Source: Bacillota bacterium (GTDB lineage Bacteria; Bacillota; Clostridia; Christensenellales; UMGS416). Taken from it: a stretch of 64,000 bases of DNA. The translations under genes and the position numbers were made by a program. This document shows, one piece after another, positions 7,998-16,344 of the stretch; the stretch's first letter is position 1; every line of letters begins with the position of its first letter. The stretch spans positions 6,713 through 70,712 of the forward strand of contig JAEYPH010000014.1 of the NCBI GenBank assembly GCA_023410875.1, read 5' to 3'. The notes beneath the pieces were generated by a model. It was not told the DNA's origin, ran no database searches, and saw only the letters and a list, made by a program, of their open reading frames with translations.

Positions 7998-9350
7998 TTA
8001 CGGCAGATAGGCGCCGGCCTTCTGCAGTTTAGAGCGCAGCTCCTGCACGTCCACCTTGCGCACGTCGCCATCCACATGGGTGGCCATGGCGGCTGCCGCG
8101 CCGGCGGCTTCACCCATGGCCAGGCATACGGGCATCACCCGCAGGCTGCCGTTGATGATGCGGTCGGAGGACACCGAGCGCCCGGCCAGCAGCACGTTGC
8201 GCAGGCCCTTGGGTGTCAGGCACCGGTAGGGGATGCCGTGGGATTCGCCGCGCTCATAGTGCACGGCGACCTTGTCGACGACGTCCTTGAAGCTCAGCTC
8301 GCCCTTGGCCATCTTGTCGGCCTCTTCGCGGGTGTTGTGCACGTCGATGTAGTAGCAGTTGCGGGCGATTTCGTCGTCAAAGGTGGTCCGAGCGATGAAA
8401 TCCTCCCGGGTCAGGTAGTAGTCCCCGATGACGCGCCGGGTCTCCCGAATGCCCATGAGCGAGCCGGTCTGCACGAGGAACGAATTGCCGAAGGCCTCGG
8501 GGAAGTATTCGGCCAGGCCGTCGCGCATGTTGCGGGCCAGTTTGCGGCCAACCATCAACGATTCGGTCAGGTTCGTGGGCTTGGTGTTGTCCACACCGAA
8601 CACGTGGCCGGCGTTGAAGCCGACCGTCGCGGGGCCGATGAAGTTGTTGCACATGTGGGAGTCCTTGACGTAGGGGTATTTGTCGGCCTTCGCCATCTTG
8701 TGCACAGGGCTGTCGGGGTTGGCGCCGTGCAGCTTGACGCCGTAGGTGTAGGCGTAGCTATCCACGTTGCTGAGCACAAAGCACAGGGAACCGGGCTGCA
8801 GCTCGCCTTCCGGGCCGCCCTGTTCAAACTGTGCGCCGGCCCACACGGAAAGGTCGCCGTCGCCGGTGCAGTCGATGTACACCTTGGCGCGGTAGGCGCA
8901 CAGGCCGTCCTTGTTGGAGGCCAGCACCGCGGTCACGTTGCCCTCGCCGTCGGTCTCCACGCCGCTTAAAAACGTGTTGAACAGCACCTGAGCGCCGCTC
9001 TCGGTCACCATGTCGTCATAGACGACCTTGAGCATCTCCGGGTCGATGGGCACCCAATCCACCAGGGTCTTGGGCACATGGGGCATCGTGGATTTAACCT
9101 TCTCCATGATCTGCTCGCCCAGACCGGCATAGATGACCCGCTCCTTGTCGGAGAAGGGGCACCACGCAGGAATCAGGCCGCTGGTGCCCATGCCGCCCAG
9201 GCAGCCGGTGGCCTCCAGCAGCAGCGTTCTGGCCCCTTCGCGGGCGGCGGCGATGGCGGCGGTGCAGCCGGCGGGGCCGCCGCCTGCCACGATGACGTCC
9301 CAGGAATCGTCCATGGGGACGGCGCGTTGTTTCAGCTCATAGCTTTTCAT
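7998..9350 (-). CDS. FAD-dependent oxidoreductase (FAD_oxidored family), second of three
   Basis: 450 residues from ATG 9350, which has AAAGGAAA upstream. A longer frame runs back through the preceding gene and is rejected. Motifs: VIVAGGGPAGCTAAIAAA, TGCLGGMGTSGL, IDCTGDGDLSVWAG, MGIRETRRVIGDYYLT, DVHNTREE and GIPYRCLTPKGLRNVLLAGR. It differs from its neighbours in the middle domain (about residues 150-300), which probably binds substrate, so the three enzymes may act on different intermediates. It sits 16 bases after the first FAD gene and 34 before the third. Confidence 0.88.
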   Translation of the reverse strand: MKSYELKQRAVPMDDSWDVIVAGGGPAGCTAAIAAAREGARTLLLEATGCLGGMGTSGLIPAWCPFSDKERVIYAGLGEQIMEKVKSTMPHVPKTLVDWVPIDPEMLKVVYDDMVTESGAQVLFNTFLSGVETDGEGNVTAVLASNKDGLCAYRAKVYIDCTGDGDLSVWAGAQFEQGGPEGELQPGSLCFVLSNVDSYAYTYGVKLHGANPDSPVHKMAKADKYPYVKDSHMCNNFIGPATVGFNAGHVFGVDNTKPTNLTESLMVGRKLARNMRDGLAEYFPEAFGNSFLVQTGSLMGIRETRRVIGDYYLTREDFIARTTFDDEIARNCYYIDVHNTREEADKMAKGELSFKDVVDKVAVHYERGESHGIPYRCLTPKGLRNVLLAGRSVSSDRIINGSLRVMPVCLAMGEAAGAAAAMATHVDGDVRKVDVQELRSKLQKAGAYLP

Positions 9351-9366
9351 AGCGGTTTCCTTTCTC

Positions 9367-10737
9367 TTAAAGAAATTTTGCTCCCCGTTCTTCCATAATG
9401 GCGCGCACGTCCGCGCCCTGGATGTCTCTGGCCCGCAAGCCATTTTTCGCGGCCAGCGCCGCGCCGATGCCCGCGGCCTCGCCGCTGGCGCGGCACGTAT
9501 GCTGCACCCGCACCGACGACTGGGCCACGAAGTCCGCGCCCAGGCAGCGCCCGGCCACAAAAAGGTTGTCCAAACCGGCCACGACCAGGCTGCGGAAGGG
9601 CACGTGGTAATAGCGCTCGCCGGGCTCCCGGTGCTCAAACTGCAGGCTGTCCTTTTCGTCGGCGTCGTGGATGTCCACGGGATAATTGCTGGTGGCGATG
9701 GTATCGTCGAACCGGGCGTACTGCAGCACGTCCCGGCCGGTCAGCGTGTATTCGGTCTCTATCCTGCGGCTCTCGCGGATGCCCAGCATCGGCGCGACTT
9801 CGCACAGACCGGCGTGCGCAAAGCCGGGGATGCGCTGCCGCAGGAAGGCGACCAGCCGCAGGATGGCGCTGCGCCCCTGGGTCTGCTTGCCGGAGAGATA
9901 TCGGGCGTCCAGCGTGTCGTGGGAGGAGCCCAGCTCCGGGCAGTTGAAGCATAGATCATTGGGCTTGCCCGGCACCGAGAAGCACTGGAAATACTTGATG
10001 TCCTGCAGCGTCAGCAGGCCGTCCTCCATGGCTTTGTCGAACACCGGGGTCAGCACCCAGCGGTCGTTGTGCAGCGTCGTGGCGGCGTGGAAGGTCGGTC
10101 CGTCGCTCTGCTGGTCGCCCAGGCTGTTCAGATAGCCCCGGAAGGCGGCGATATCCACGCCGGTCATCCAAAAGCGCAGAGAAACCGCCTGGTTGATGCC
10201 CTGGGCGTTGCCGCTCTGGTATCCCGCCCCGGCCATCACCGAAAGGTCTCCGTCGCCGGTGCAATCGATGAAGTGGCCGGCCTCGATGGCGGTGATGCCG
10301 TCGTCGTTGAAGACCACCGCGTGGGTGAGGCGGCTGCCGTCCTTGATCACGCCGATCAGCGTCGTGTGATACAGGATGCCGCAGCCGGATTCCCCGATCA
10401 TCTGCTCCAGCACGAATTTCAATGCCAGCGGGTCAAACCACCCCTTGTGGGCGTCGCCGGGCAGCGCCGCGCCCATGGCGGTCAAGCGCGTGCGGGCCTC
10501 GTCGGCCAGCGCCGAGGATTGCGGGTCGCCGGTGATGTGCGAATGCATGACCGGCATCACCAGCGCCATGGTCTGCGAGCCCCCCGGCGCCCCAAACTGT
10601 TCGATGATCAGCGTTTTGGCGCCCATGCGGGCCGCCGATATGCCGGCGAAGGCGCCGGCGGTGCCGCCGCCGGCCACCAGCACGTCGCAGCGCTGTGAAA
10701 CCGGCACGCTCCCTTTTTCAAAGGTCATGATATGCAT
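9367..10737 (-). CDS. FAD-dependent oxidoreductase (FAD_oxidored family), first of three
   Basis: 456 residues. ATG 10737 follows AGGAGA at proper spacing; ATG 10728 is the alternative. The Rossmann start is VLVAGGGTAGAFAGISAARMG, then FGAPGGSQTMALVMPV, where the usual CLGG is GAPGG. IDCTGDGDLSVMAGAG, LGIRESRRIETEYTLTG, DIHDADEKD and VPFRSLVVAGLDNLFVAGR follow the family pattern. It is the first enzyme gene after the binding-protein gene, separated from it by two hairpins that may lower its expression relative to the binding protein. The substrate is unknown. Confidence 0.88.
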   Translation of the reverse strand: MHIMTFEKGSVPVSQRCDVLVAGGGTAGAFAGISAARMGAKTLIIEQFGAPGGSQTMALVMPVMHSHITGDPQSSALADEARTRLTAMGAALPGDAHKGWFDPLALKFVLEQMIGESGCGILYHTTLIGVIKDGSRLTHAVVFNDDGITAIEAGHFIDCTGDGDLSVMAGAGYQSGNAQGINQAVSLRFWMTGVDIAAFRGYLNSLGDQQSDGPTFHAATTLHNDRWVLTPVFDKAMEDGLLTLQDIKYFQCFSVPGKPNDLCFNCPELGSSHDTLDARYLSGKQTQGRSAILRLVAFLRQRIPGFAHAGLCEVAPMLGIRESRRIETEYTLTGRDVLQYARFDDTIATSNYPVDIHDADEKDSLQFEHREPGERYYHVPFRSLVVAGLDNLFVAGRCLGADFVAQSSVRVQHTCRASGEAAGIGAALAAKNGLRARDIQGADVRAIMEERGAKFL

Positions 10738-10750
10738 CGTGTCTCCTGAC

Positions 10751-10805
10751 AGCAGGCCGCACGGGCCTGCTAAAGGGGCTACATACGGATGTACATAGCC
10801 CCTTT
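10751..10805 (-). terminator. tandem intercistronic hairpins between binding-protein and FAD genes
   Basis: Two stems lie back to back: AAAGGGGCTA with TAGCCCCTTT (10772-10805) and AGCAGGCC with GGCCTGCT (10751-10771). The first is followed on the minus strand by only a short T run. In sugar ABC operons such hairpins after the binding-protein gene commonly act as partial terminators or mRNA stabilisers, giving excess binding protein. Confidence 0.6.
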
Positions 10806-10820
10806 GTGCAGCGTTTATGT

Positions 10821-12425
10821 TTACTTGAACAGCTCTTCGAGATATTCGGTCGGATTGTCCTTGGACCACTTGGACATGGCGTCCTTCATGGCCTGGCCGC
10901 CGGAGGACATGTAGTCGCTTAGGAAGGCGGTGAAGTCCTCATCGGTCGTCTTGTTCTCTACGATGGCCTTGAGCATGAAGTCGTTGAGCTTGGTGGCCAG
11001 CGCCTGGGAGTTCTGCTGCACCTCGGGCAGGCCGTTGGCGAAGGAGGAGCGGTCCAGAACCAGCGTGGCGTCGGGCAGGTTGGAGTTTACGAATTCATAG
11101 GCCACAGCCATCTCGGCGGTCTTGCGCACGCGGGCCTGCCATTGCTTGAACTCCACAGCCCTTTCCTGCACACCGATGAACTGGTTGGCCCAGTTCAGGT
11201 CGTTGAAGGCCGGGAAAATCGGGTAATAGTTGCCGTTCTTGACCTCATAGTGGGTGCCCTCGTCGCCGATGTGGGTCGCCATGAAGATCTTGGGCTCGGA
11301 GAGCAGGTTCATGTAGTTGATGGCGTGCTCGGGTGCCTTGGAGGACTTGGGTACGCCGTAATACTTGGCTACGCCGGAGATGTTCTGCAGCACGTATTTG
11401 CCGCTCTTGTCCTTCAGGGGTGTGGAGAACATCACGAGGTCCTTGGAGAGGTTGTTGGCCTGCAGCGCAGGCACCAGGCGCGGGAGCTCCCATATGGCGT
11501 ATTGGCTCACATAAGCGCCGGTGCCGGTGAACTTCTGGTCGATGTTTTCGGACTTGTTGATGGGCAGATCAGGGTCCAGCAGGCCGTCCTTATACAGCCC
11601 GGCCATATAGCGGATGTAGTCCTTGAAGCCCGGCTGCTCGGCGATGTTGACATAACCGTTGGCGGTTTCAATCCAGGTGATGTTGGGCAGGCCGAAGGCG
11701 GTCATCAGGTCCTTCTGCCACACGTTCAGGCCGGTCAGCGGCGGCACGTTCTTGGCGGCCTTGATGGCCTTCAGGAAGGCGGTAAAGGAATCCAGGTCCG
11801 TGGGCACGGTCAGCTTGAGCTCGTCCAGGATCTCCTGCTTGGTCATGAGGACATTGTCAAACCGGGTGCCGAACGTGATGCCGATGCCGTCGCCGGACTG
11901 ACGGGGCAGGCCCACGGTCTCGCCGGCGGCGTTCTTGGAGGCCTTCCAGGCCAGATCAGACACAGCGGGCACGATGTAGTCGCCGTAATCGGCCAGATAC
12001 TTATCCAGCGCGGTGAGCACGCCGATGTCGGCCAGGCGGCCAAACATGGTGCCGGAGAGCTCTACGAGGTCATACTCGGTGCCGGAGGACATTTCCAGCA
12101 TGAGCTTCTCATCGCCGTTGGAGGTCGGGAGCATCTCGTATTTGACCTGATAGCCGGTCAACTCCATCATCTTCTTGCACGGGATGTCCTCGTTGGGGTC
12201 ATAGGTGCGGCCGCCCACGAGGAACTTGAGAACCGGGCGGTTCTCCGTGAGTGTGTCCTTGGTGGCCGGAGCCGAGGGAGTGGCCTCCGTGCTGGGCGCA
12301 ACGGACGCAGCTTCTGTGGCGGCCGCGGTGGGCGAGGGTGTGGCGGCGGGCTTGGACGTGCAGGCGGTCAGCGCAACGCCGAACACCAGCGCCAGAGCCA
12401 GCACCATCACGAGCGTTTTCTTCAT
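10821..12425 (-). CDS. extracellular solute-binding lipoprotein of a sugar ABC importer
   Basis: 534 residues. The N-terminus is a lipoprotein signal ending in the lipobox ALTAC, followed by a Ser/Thr/Pro/Ala-rich linker, so the mature protein should be tethered outside the membrane. Size and sequence resemble the large LplA-type binding proteins that pair with LplB/LplC-like permeases and import oligosaccharides. AAAGGAGG precedes the ATG. The two permease genes lie immediately upstream on the same strand. The ATPase is not encoded here; a shared MsmX-like ATPase elsewhere is expected by family precedent. The sugar is not identified. Confidence 0.9.
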   Translation of the reverse strand: MKKTLVMVLALALVFGVALTACTSKPAATPSPTAAATEAASVAPSTEATPSAPATKDTLTENRPVLKFLVGGRTYDPNEDIPCKKMMELTGYQVKYEMLPTSNGDEKLMLEMSSGTEYDLVELSGTMFGRLADIGVLTALDKYLADYGDYIVPAVSDLAWKASKNAAGETVGLPRQSGDGIGITFGTRFDNVLMTKQEILDELKLTVPTDLDSFTAFLKAIKAAKNVPPLTGLNVWQKDLMTAFGLPNITWIETANGYVNIAEQPGFKDYIRYMAGLYKDGLLDPDLPINKSENIDQKFTGTGAYVSQYAIWELPRLVPALQANNLSKDLVMFSTPLKDKSGKYVLQNISGVAKYYGVPKSSKAPEHAINYMNLLSEPKIFMATHIGDEGTHYEVKNGNYYPIFPAFNDLNWANQFIGVQERAVEFKQWQARVRKTAEMAVAYEFVNSNLPDATLVLDRSSFANGLPEVQQNSQALATKLNDFMLKAIVENKTTDEDFTAFLSDYMSSGGQAMKDAMSKWSKDNPTEYLEELFK

Positions 12426-12480
12426 TGGGTGAATCCTCCTTTTTATTTTGCCTCATGCTTGCGCATGTATAAGCCGTGGG

Positions 12481-13365
12481 TCAGCCCTTGACCGAGCCGA
12501 TGTTGATGCCCTTTACGAAGTACCGCTGCAGGAACGGATACACCAGCAGGATGGGCAGCGTGGCCAGCATGATCGTCGTGGCGCGTATGGAATCGGGTGC
12601 AGTGTTCATGTATTTATCCATGTCCATCTGCATCGAGGCCGGGTCTGCCGCCGTCATCGTGGAGGTCACCAGGTCATACAGGTACTGCTGCAGGGGCTTG
12701 AGCGAGGGATTGGTGATGTAGAGCACGCCGGAGAAGTAGTTGTTCCAGTATCCCACGGCGTAGAACAGGCCCACCGTGGCGATCACCGGCATGGACATCG
12801 GGATGACGATGGAGAAAAGCGTGCGCAGGTTCGTGGCGCCGTCTATCTTGGCCGATTCCTCCACGCTCTCGGGCAGCTGCTCGTAGAATGTCTTGATCAG
12901 CAGCACGTTGAACACCGACAGCATGCCCGGCAGCACCAGCGCCCAGATTTTATTGATCAGGCCCAGAGACTTGAACAGTACGTAGTTGGGGATGATGCCG
13001 CCGTTGAAGAGCATGATGAAGATGAAGACCAGCAGCAGAGGCTTCCTGCCCACCATTTCGGGCTTGGAAAGCGGATAGGCCACCGTGGTTGTCAGCAGCA
13101 TCGCGCATACGGTGCCCAAAATGGTGACGAACACCGACACGCCGAAGGCATTCATGAACTCCGGCTGATCCAGCACGTAGCGATAGGTGCCAAACTGCAG
13201 GCCCATGGGCCAGAACAGCACCTTGCCCGCCACGACCGCCGCCTCACCGGACAGGGATTTGGACAGCACATACAGGAAAGGCAGCAGCGTGGCAAGCCCG
13301 AACAGCACCAGCAAAACGTGATTGACGATATCGAAGATGACTTCACCCAATGACTTGCGTTTCAT
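12481..13365 (-). CDS. sugar ABC transporter permease, LplC-like
   Basis: 294 residues with about six hydrophobic helices. The cytoplasmic coupling loop ESAKIDGATNLRTLFSIVIP is the EAA motif of binding-protein-dependent sugar permeases (EAAxIDGAxxxxxFxxIxxP). The protein ends in the family's usual QRYFVKGINIGSVKG tail. It starts 12 bases after the partner permease and is followed by the binding-protein gene, so the three are one import unit. Its counterpart in the second importer is the gene at 57.7 kb. Confidence 0.92.
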   Translation of the reverse strand: MKRKSLGEVIFDIVNHVLLVLFGLATLLPFLYVLSKSLSGEAAVVAGKVLFWPMGLQFGTYRYVLDQPEFMNAFGVSVFVTILGTVCAMLLTTTVAYPLSKPEMVGRKPLLLVFIFIMLFNGGIIPNYVLFKSLGLINKIWALVLPGMLSVFNVLLIKTFYEQLPESVEESAKIDGATNLRTLFSIVIPMSMPVIATVGLFYAVGYWNNYFSGVLYITNPSLKPLQQYLYDLVTSTMTAADPASMQMDMDKYMNTAPDSIRATTIMLATLPILLVYPFLQRYFVKGINIGSVKG

Positions 13366-13377
13366 GTGCGCCTCTTT

Positions 13378-14352
13378 CTACCAAATGGATTTGCCGGTGA
13401 TGCGCCGGGAGAAGAAGTTGCAGCTGATGACCAGGATGAAGGCGACCAGCGAGTTGAACAGGCCCACCGCCGTGCCGAAGGAGAAATTCAGCCTGCCCAA
13501 GCCCTCGCGGTAGACATAGGTGCCGATGATGTCGGCCACGTCGTACACCGCGGGGTTGTACATAATGAAAATCTGCTCAAAGCCCGCGTCCAGTATGCGG
13601 CTGACCCTGAGGATCAGCATCATGACGATGGTCGGCACGATGGAGGGCAATGTGATGTGGCGCATCTGCTTGACCTTGCCGGCGCCGTCGATCATCGCTG
13701 CTTCGTACAGCGACGGGTCGATGCCGGTGATGGCCGCCAGATAAATGATGGAACCCCAGCCGACTTCCTTCCACGCGTCGGTGAACACCAGCGTGGCCCG
13801 AAACCACGACTTGTTGACCAGGAACATGATGGACTCACTGCCCAAGGATTTCAGCGCCATGTTGACGATGCCCGTGGAGCCCAGCAGCGACACGAAGATG
13901 CCGCTGACGACCGCCCAGGACAGGAAATGGGGCAGATAGACGATGGTCTGCAGCCCTCTTTTGAAGTACAGGTTGCCGACTTCATTGATCATCATGGCCA
14001 GCAGGATGGGCATAGGGAACACGAAGAGGACCTTCAGGGCGCTTATGACCAGCGTGTTGGAGAACACCTGACGGAAATCGTCGTTGGCAAACAGTTTGGT
14101 GAAATGCTTGAGGCCCACCCAATCGGAGGCGAAGATGGACTGGATGGGGGAATCGGCGGCAAACATGTTGTAATCCTGAAAGGCGATGGCGATGCCGCCC
14201 AAGGGCAGATAGTTGAAAATCAGGACGTAGATCAGCGCGGGGATGATGAGCAGATACATGTCGTAATTCCGCTTGACATACTGGATCTTCTGCTTTGTGG
14301 ATCTCTTATTTTTCTTTGTCCCGCCCTGGAGCTGGACGACTTGATCGGTCAT
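13378..14352 (-). CDS. sugar ABC transporter permease, LplB-like
   Basis: 324 residues from ATG 14352; an upstream in-frame extension would read through the promoter and repeats and is rejected. It has about six membrane helices, the EAA loop YEAAMIDGAGKVKQMRHITLP and the FNYLPLGGIAIAFQDYN segment typical of LplB/YteP-like permeases. It is the first gene of the permease-binding protein-FAD enzyme operon. A TATACT box lies at 14385-14390, with three GGATTA repeats upstream (separate entry). Expression is probably controlled by the adjacent response regulator. Confidence 0.92.
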   Translation of the reverse strand: MTDQVVQLQGGTKKNKRSTKQKIQYVKRNYDMYLLIIPALIYVLIFNYLPLGGIAIAFQDYNMFAADSPIQSIFASDWVGLKHFTKLFANDDFRQVFSNTLVISALKVLFVFPMPILLAMMINEVGNLYFKRGLQTIVYLPHFLSWAVVSGIFVSLLGSTGIVNMALKSLGSESIMFLVNKSWFRATLVFTDAWKEVGWGSIIYLAAITGIDPSLYEAAMIDGAGKVKQMRHITLPSIVPTIVMMLILRVSRILDAGFEQIFIMYNPAVYDVADIIGTYVYREGLGRLNFSFGTAVGLFNSLVAFILVISCNFFSRRITGKSIW

Positions 14353-14384
14353 ATCCTCATCCCGCCTACTCGTTTTGTGGAACC

Positions 14385-14446
14385 AGTATAGCAGTTGGAT
14401 ACGACCGGGATTAGTGCACTGGATTATGATTTGCATAACTGGATTA
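14385..14446 (-). promoter_or_regulatory. promoter and AraC-type operator repeats of the sugar import/FAD operon
   Basis: On the minus strand the -10 is TATACT (14390-14385). The sequence TAATCC recurs at 14413-14408, 14426-14421 and 14446-14441, the last two as the longer TAATCCAGT exactly 20 bp apart. The nearest copy lies 17 bp from the -10, where a poor -35 would be. Direct repeats spaced by two turns and replacing the -35 are typical of activation by AraC-type regulators. The YesN-like regulator encoded just upstream is the natural candidate. Confidence 0.65.
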
Positions 14447-14529
14447 AGGTTTTTGGGCAGTAGCTCCAATTGAGAGCCGTTTTATGTATGTAATTCATCA
14501 AAAGAGGAAACGGCCCGGGCTCGGGCTAT

Positions 14530-16344
14530 TCAGGGACGCAAAGGCCCGCCGTCCGGCGGCAGCAGAATCCGCACGGTCGTCCCCGAGCCGATCACGCTTT
14601 CGTAGGTCAGGCCGTAGGGCTCGCCGTAGAAGATGCGGATGCGGTGCTGCACGTTGCCCACGCCGTAGCCGTGCACGGCGTTCTGCTGCTTTTTGAGCTC
14701 CACGACGGAAAGCAACTCGTGGATCTGCCTGTGGCTCATGCCGATGCCGTCGTCGGCGATGGTAATGAGCATGTCGTCGCCGCCGCGCCCGATGCCGATG
14801 CTCAGCGTGCCGCCCTTGCGTTCGGATTTCATCAGCCCGTGCATGATCGCGTTTTCCACGATGGGCTGCAGCAGCAGTTTCATGATCGGGCAGCCCAGCA
14901 GCGAGTCGTCGATGCTCCACACCACATGGATGGCGTCGTTGTAGCGCTTGTTCTGTATCTCGATGTAGTAGCGCACATGCTCGATTTCATCCTGCACGGT
15001 CACGACATCCCTGCCCTGGGCCAGCGATTTGCGATAGAAGCCCGAGAGCGAAGTGATGATCCGGGGCAGCTCCTCGTGCTCGCCGCCCTTGGCCATCCAG
15101 TAGAGCATGTCCAGCGTGTTGTAGAGGAAGTGGGGGTTGATCTGGGATTGCAGCGCGTTCAAATCGGCGTGCTTGGCCTGTTGGCCCAGCTCATAGCGCT
15201 CGTCCATCAGGCGGTTCATGCGCTCGAAGAGCAGATTGATGCAGTTTTGCAGCCGGCCGATCACGTCGCCGGAGGACACCAGCAGGCGGGCGTTCACATC
15301 GCCGTCGCTGTATCGCTGCACCGTCTCGGTCATGCTCTTAACGGTGTTGGTGAAGCTGCGGGACAGCAGCAGCGTAACCAGTATGATCACCAGCACCACA
15401 GGGCCCATCACCATGAGCATCTGCAAGAACAACGTGCGCCGGCCATGGTTCATCTTGTCCGAGGGGACCATCTCCACCAGATACCAGCCGGACGCCTCCA
15501 GGGGCACCCAGTTCACATACCAGCCCTTGTAGCGCGCGGCGGTGATGCCCTCGGAGCCTGCAAAACGCGCGACGATCTCCCGCTTGTAGCCTTCCTCCTG
15601 GGGCAGCACCATGGCGCGCATGGAGCCGCTCATGGCGATGACGGTTCCGGTGCGGTCCATGATGCACATGGCGTTGTCCGAAGGCGTCACGTTTTCCGAA
15701 AGGATGTTCTGCAGCCAGGCTTCGCTGATATCGACGACCGCCACGCCAATGAGCCGGTTGTTGCGCTTGTAATCGCGGATGCCCGTGGCCAGCGACACCA
15801 CGTTGTGGGTCACATACAGCAGATAGTCCTGTGTGTGGGTCGGGACGTAGACATAAGGCAGCCGCTGGACGGTCTCAAACCACGGCTCCCGCTCGATGCG
15901 GCTCAAAGGGAACGTGTTCACCGTCTCCGCGGAATAAAACAGCTCATCGCGCACGAACAGCCGGGTCTTGAAGACGCTTTCGGTCGTGTTCACGAGGTTC
16001 ACATAGCCCAGCAGGTCCCGCAGGTCCAGAGATTGCTCGTAGATACCCAGCTGTGTTGGGTCGGCGGACAGTATGTTGATGACCTCGGGTATCGATGTCA
16101 GCGTGGACAGGGCGCTCTGGTTCGAGAGGAAATCGTTGTTGATGATCGTCGCCGTCTGGCCCAGCGCGCGGTAGTCGCTGTTCACTGTCTCGGTGAAGAT
16201 GATGCGCTCGGCGCTGCGGAAGAACAGTGGCGCCATGATGAACAACGGAATCAGCGCAAACAGCACGAAAACCGTCGCGACCTTCTGAAACAGCGAAAGC
16301 GAAACCAGTTTTTCCGAGTAATATTGAAAAAGCCTGCTAAACAT
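14530..16344 (-). CDS. YesM-like sensor histidine kinase
   Basis: 604 residues. A membrane helix near residues 20-45 is followed by an extracellular sensor region (about 45-300, Cache-like by layout), a second helix near 305-330, a HAMP segment, and a His_kinase domain with LQSQINPHFLYNTLDML, whose His is the phosphoacceptor. The ATPase domain has QPIVENAIMHGL (N box), DDGIGM and GYGVGNVQHR (G boxes). The gene overlaps the end of the regulator gene by 8 bases, so the two are translationally coupled. It probably senses an extracellular sugar or the loaded binding protein and drives the operon downstream. Confidence 0.93.
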   Translation of the reverse strand: MFSRLFQYYSEKLVSLSLFQKVATVFVLFALIPLFIMAPLFFRSAERIIFTETVNSDYRALGQTATIINNDFLSNQSALSTLTSIPEVINILSADPTQLGIYEQSLDLRDLLGYVNLVNTTESVFKTRLFVRDELFYSAETVNTFPLSRIEREPWFETVQRLPYVYVPTHTQDYLLYVTHNVVSLATGIRDYKRNNRLIGVAVVDISEAWLQNILSENVTPSDNAMCIMDRTGTVIAMSGSMRAMVLPQEEGYKREIVARFAGSEGITAARYKGWYVNWVPLEASGWYLVEMVPSDKMNHGRRTLFLQMLMVMGPVVLVIILVTLLLSRSFTNTVKSMTETVQRYSDGDVNARLLVSSGDVIGRLQNCINLLFERMNRLMDERYELGQQAKHADLNALQSQINPHFLYNTLDMLYWMAKGGEHEELPRIITSLSGFYRKSLAQGRDVVTVQDEIEHVRYYIEIQNKRYNDAIHVVWSIDDSLLGCPIMKLLLQPIVENAIMHGLMKSERKGGTLSIGIGRGGDDMLITIADDGIGMSHRQIHELLSVVELKKQQNAVHGYGVGNVQHRIRIFYGEPYGLTYESVIGSGTTVRILLPPDGGPLRP

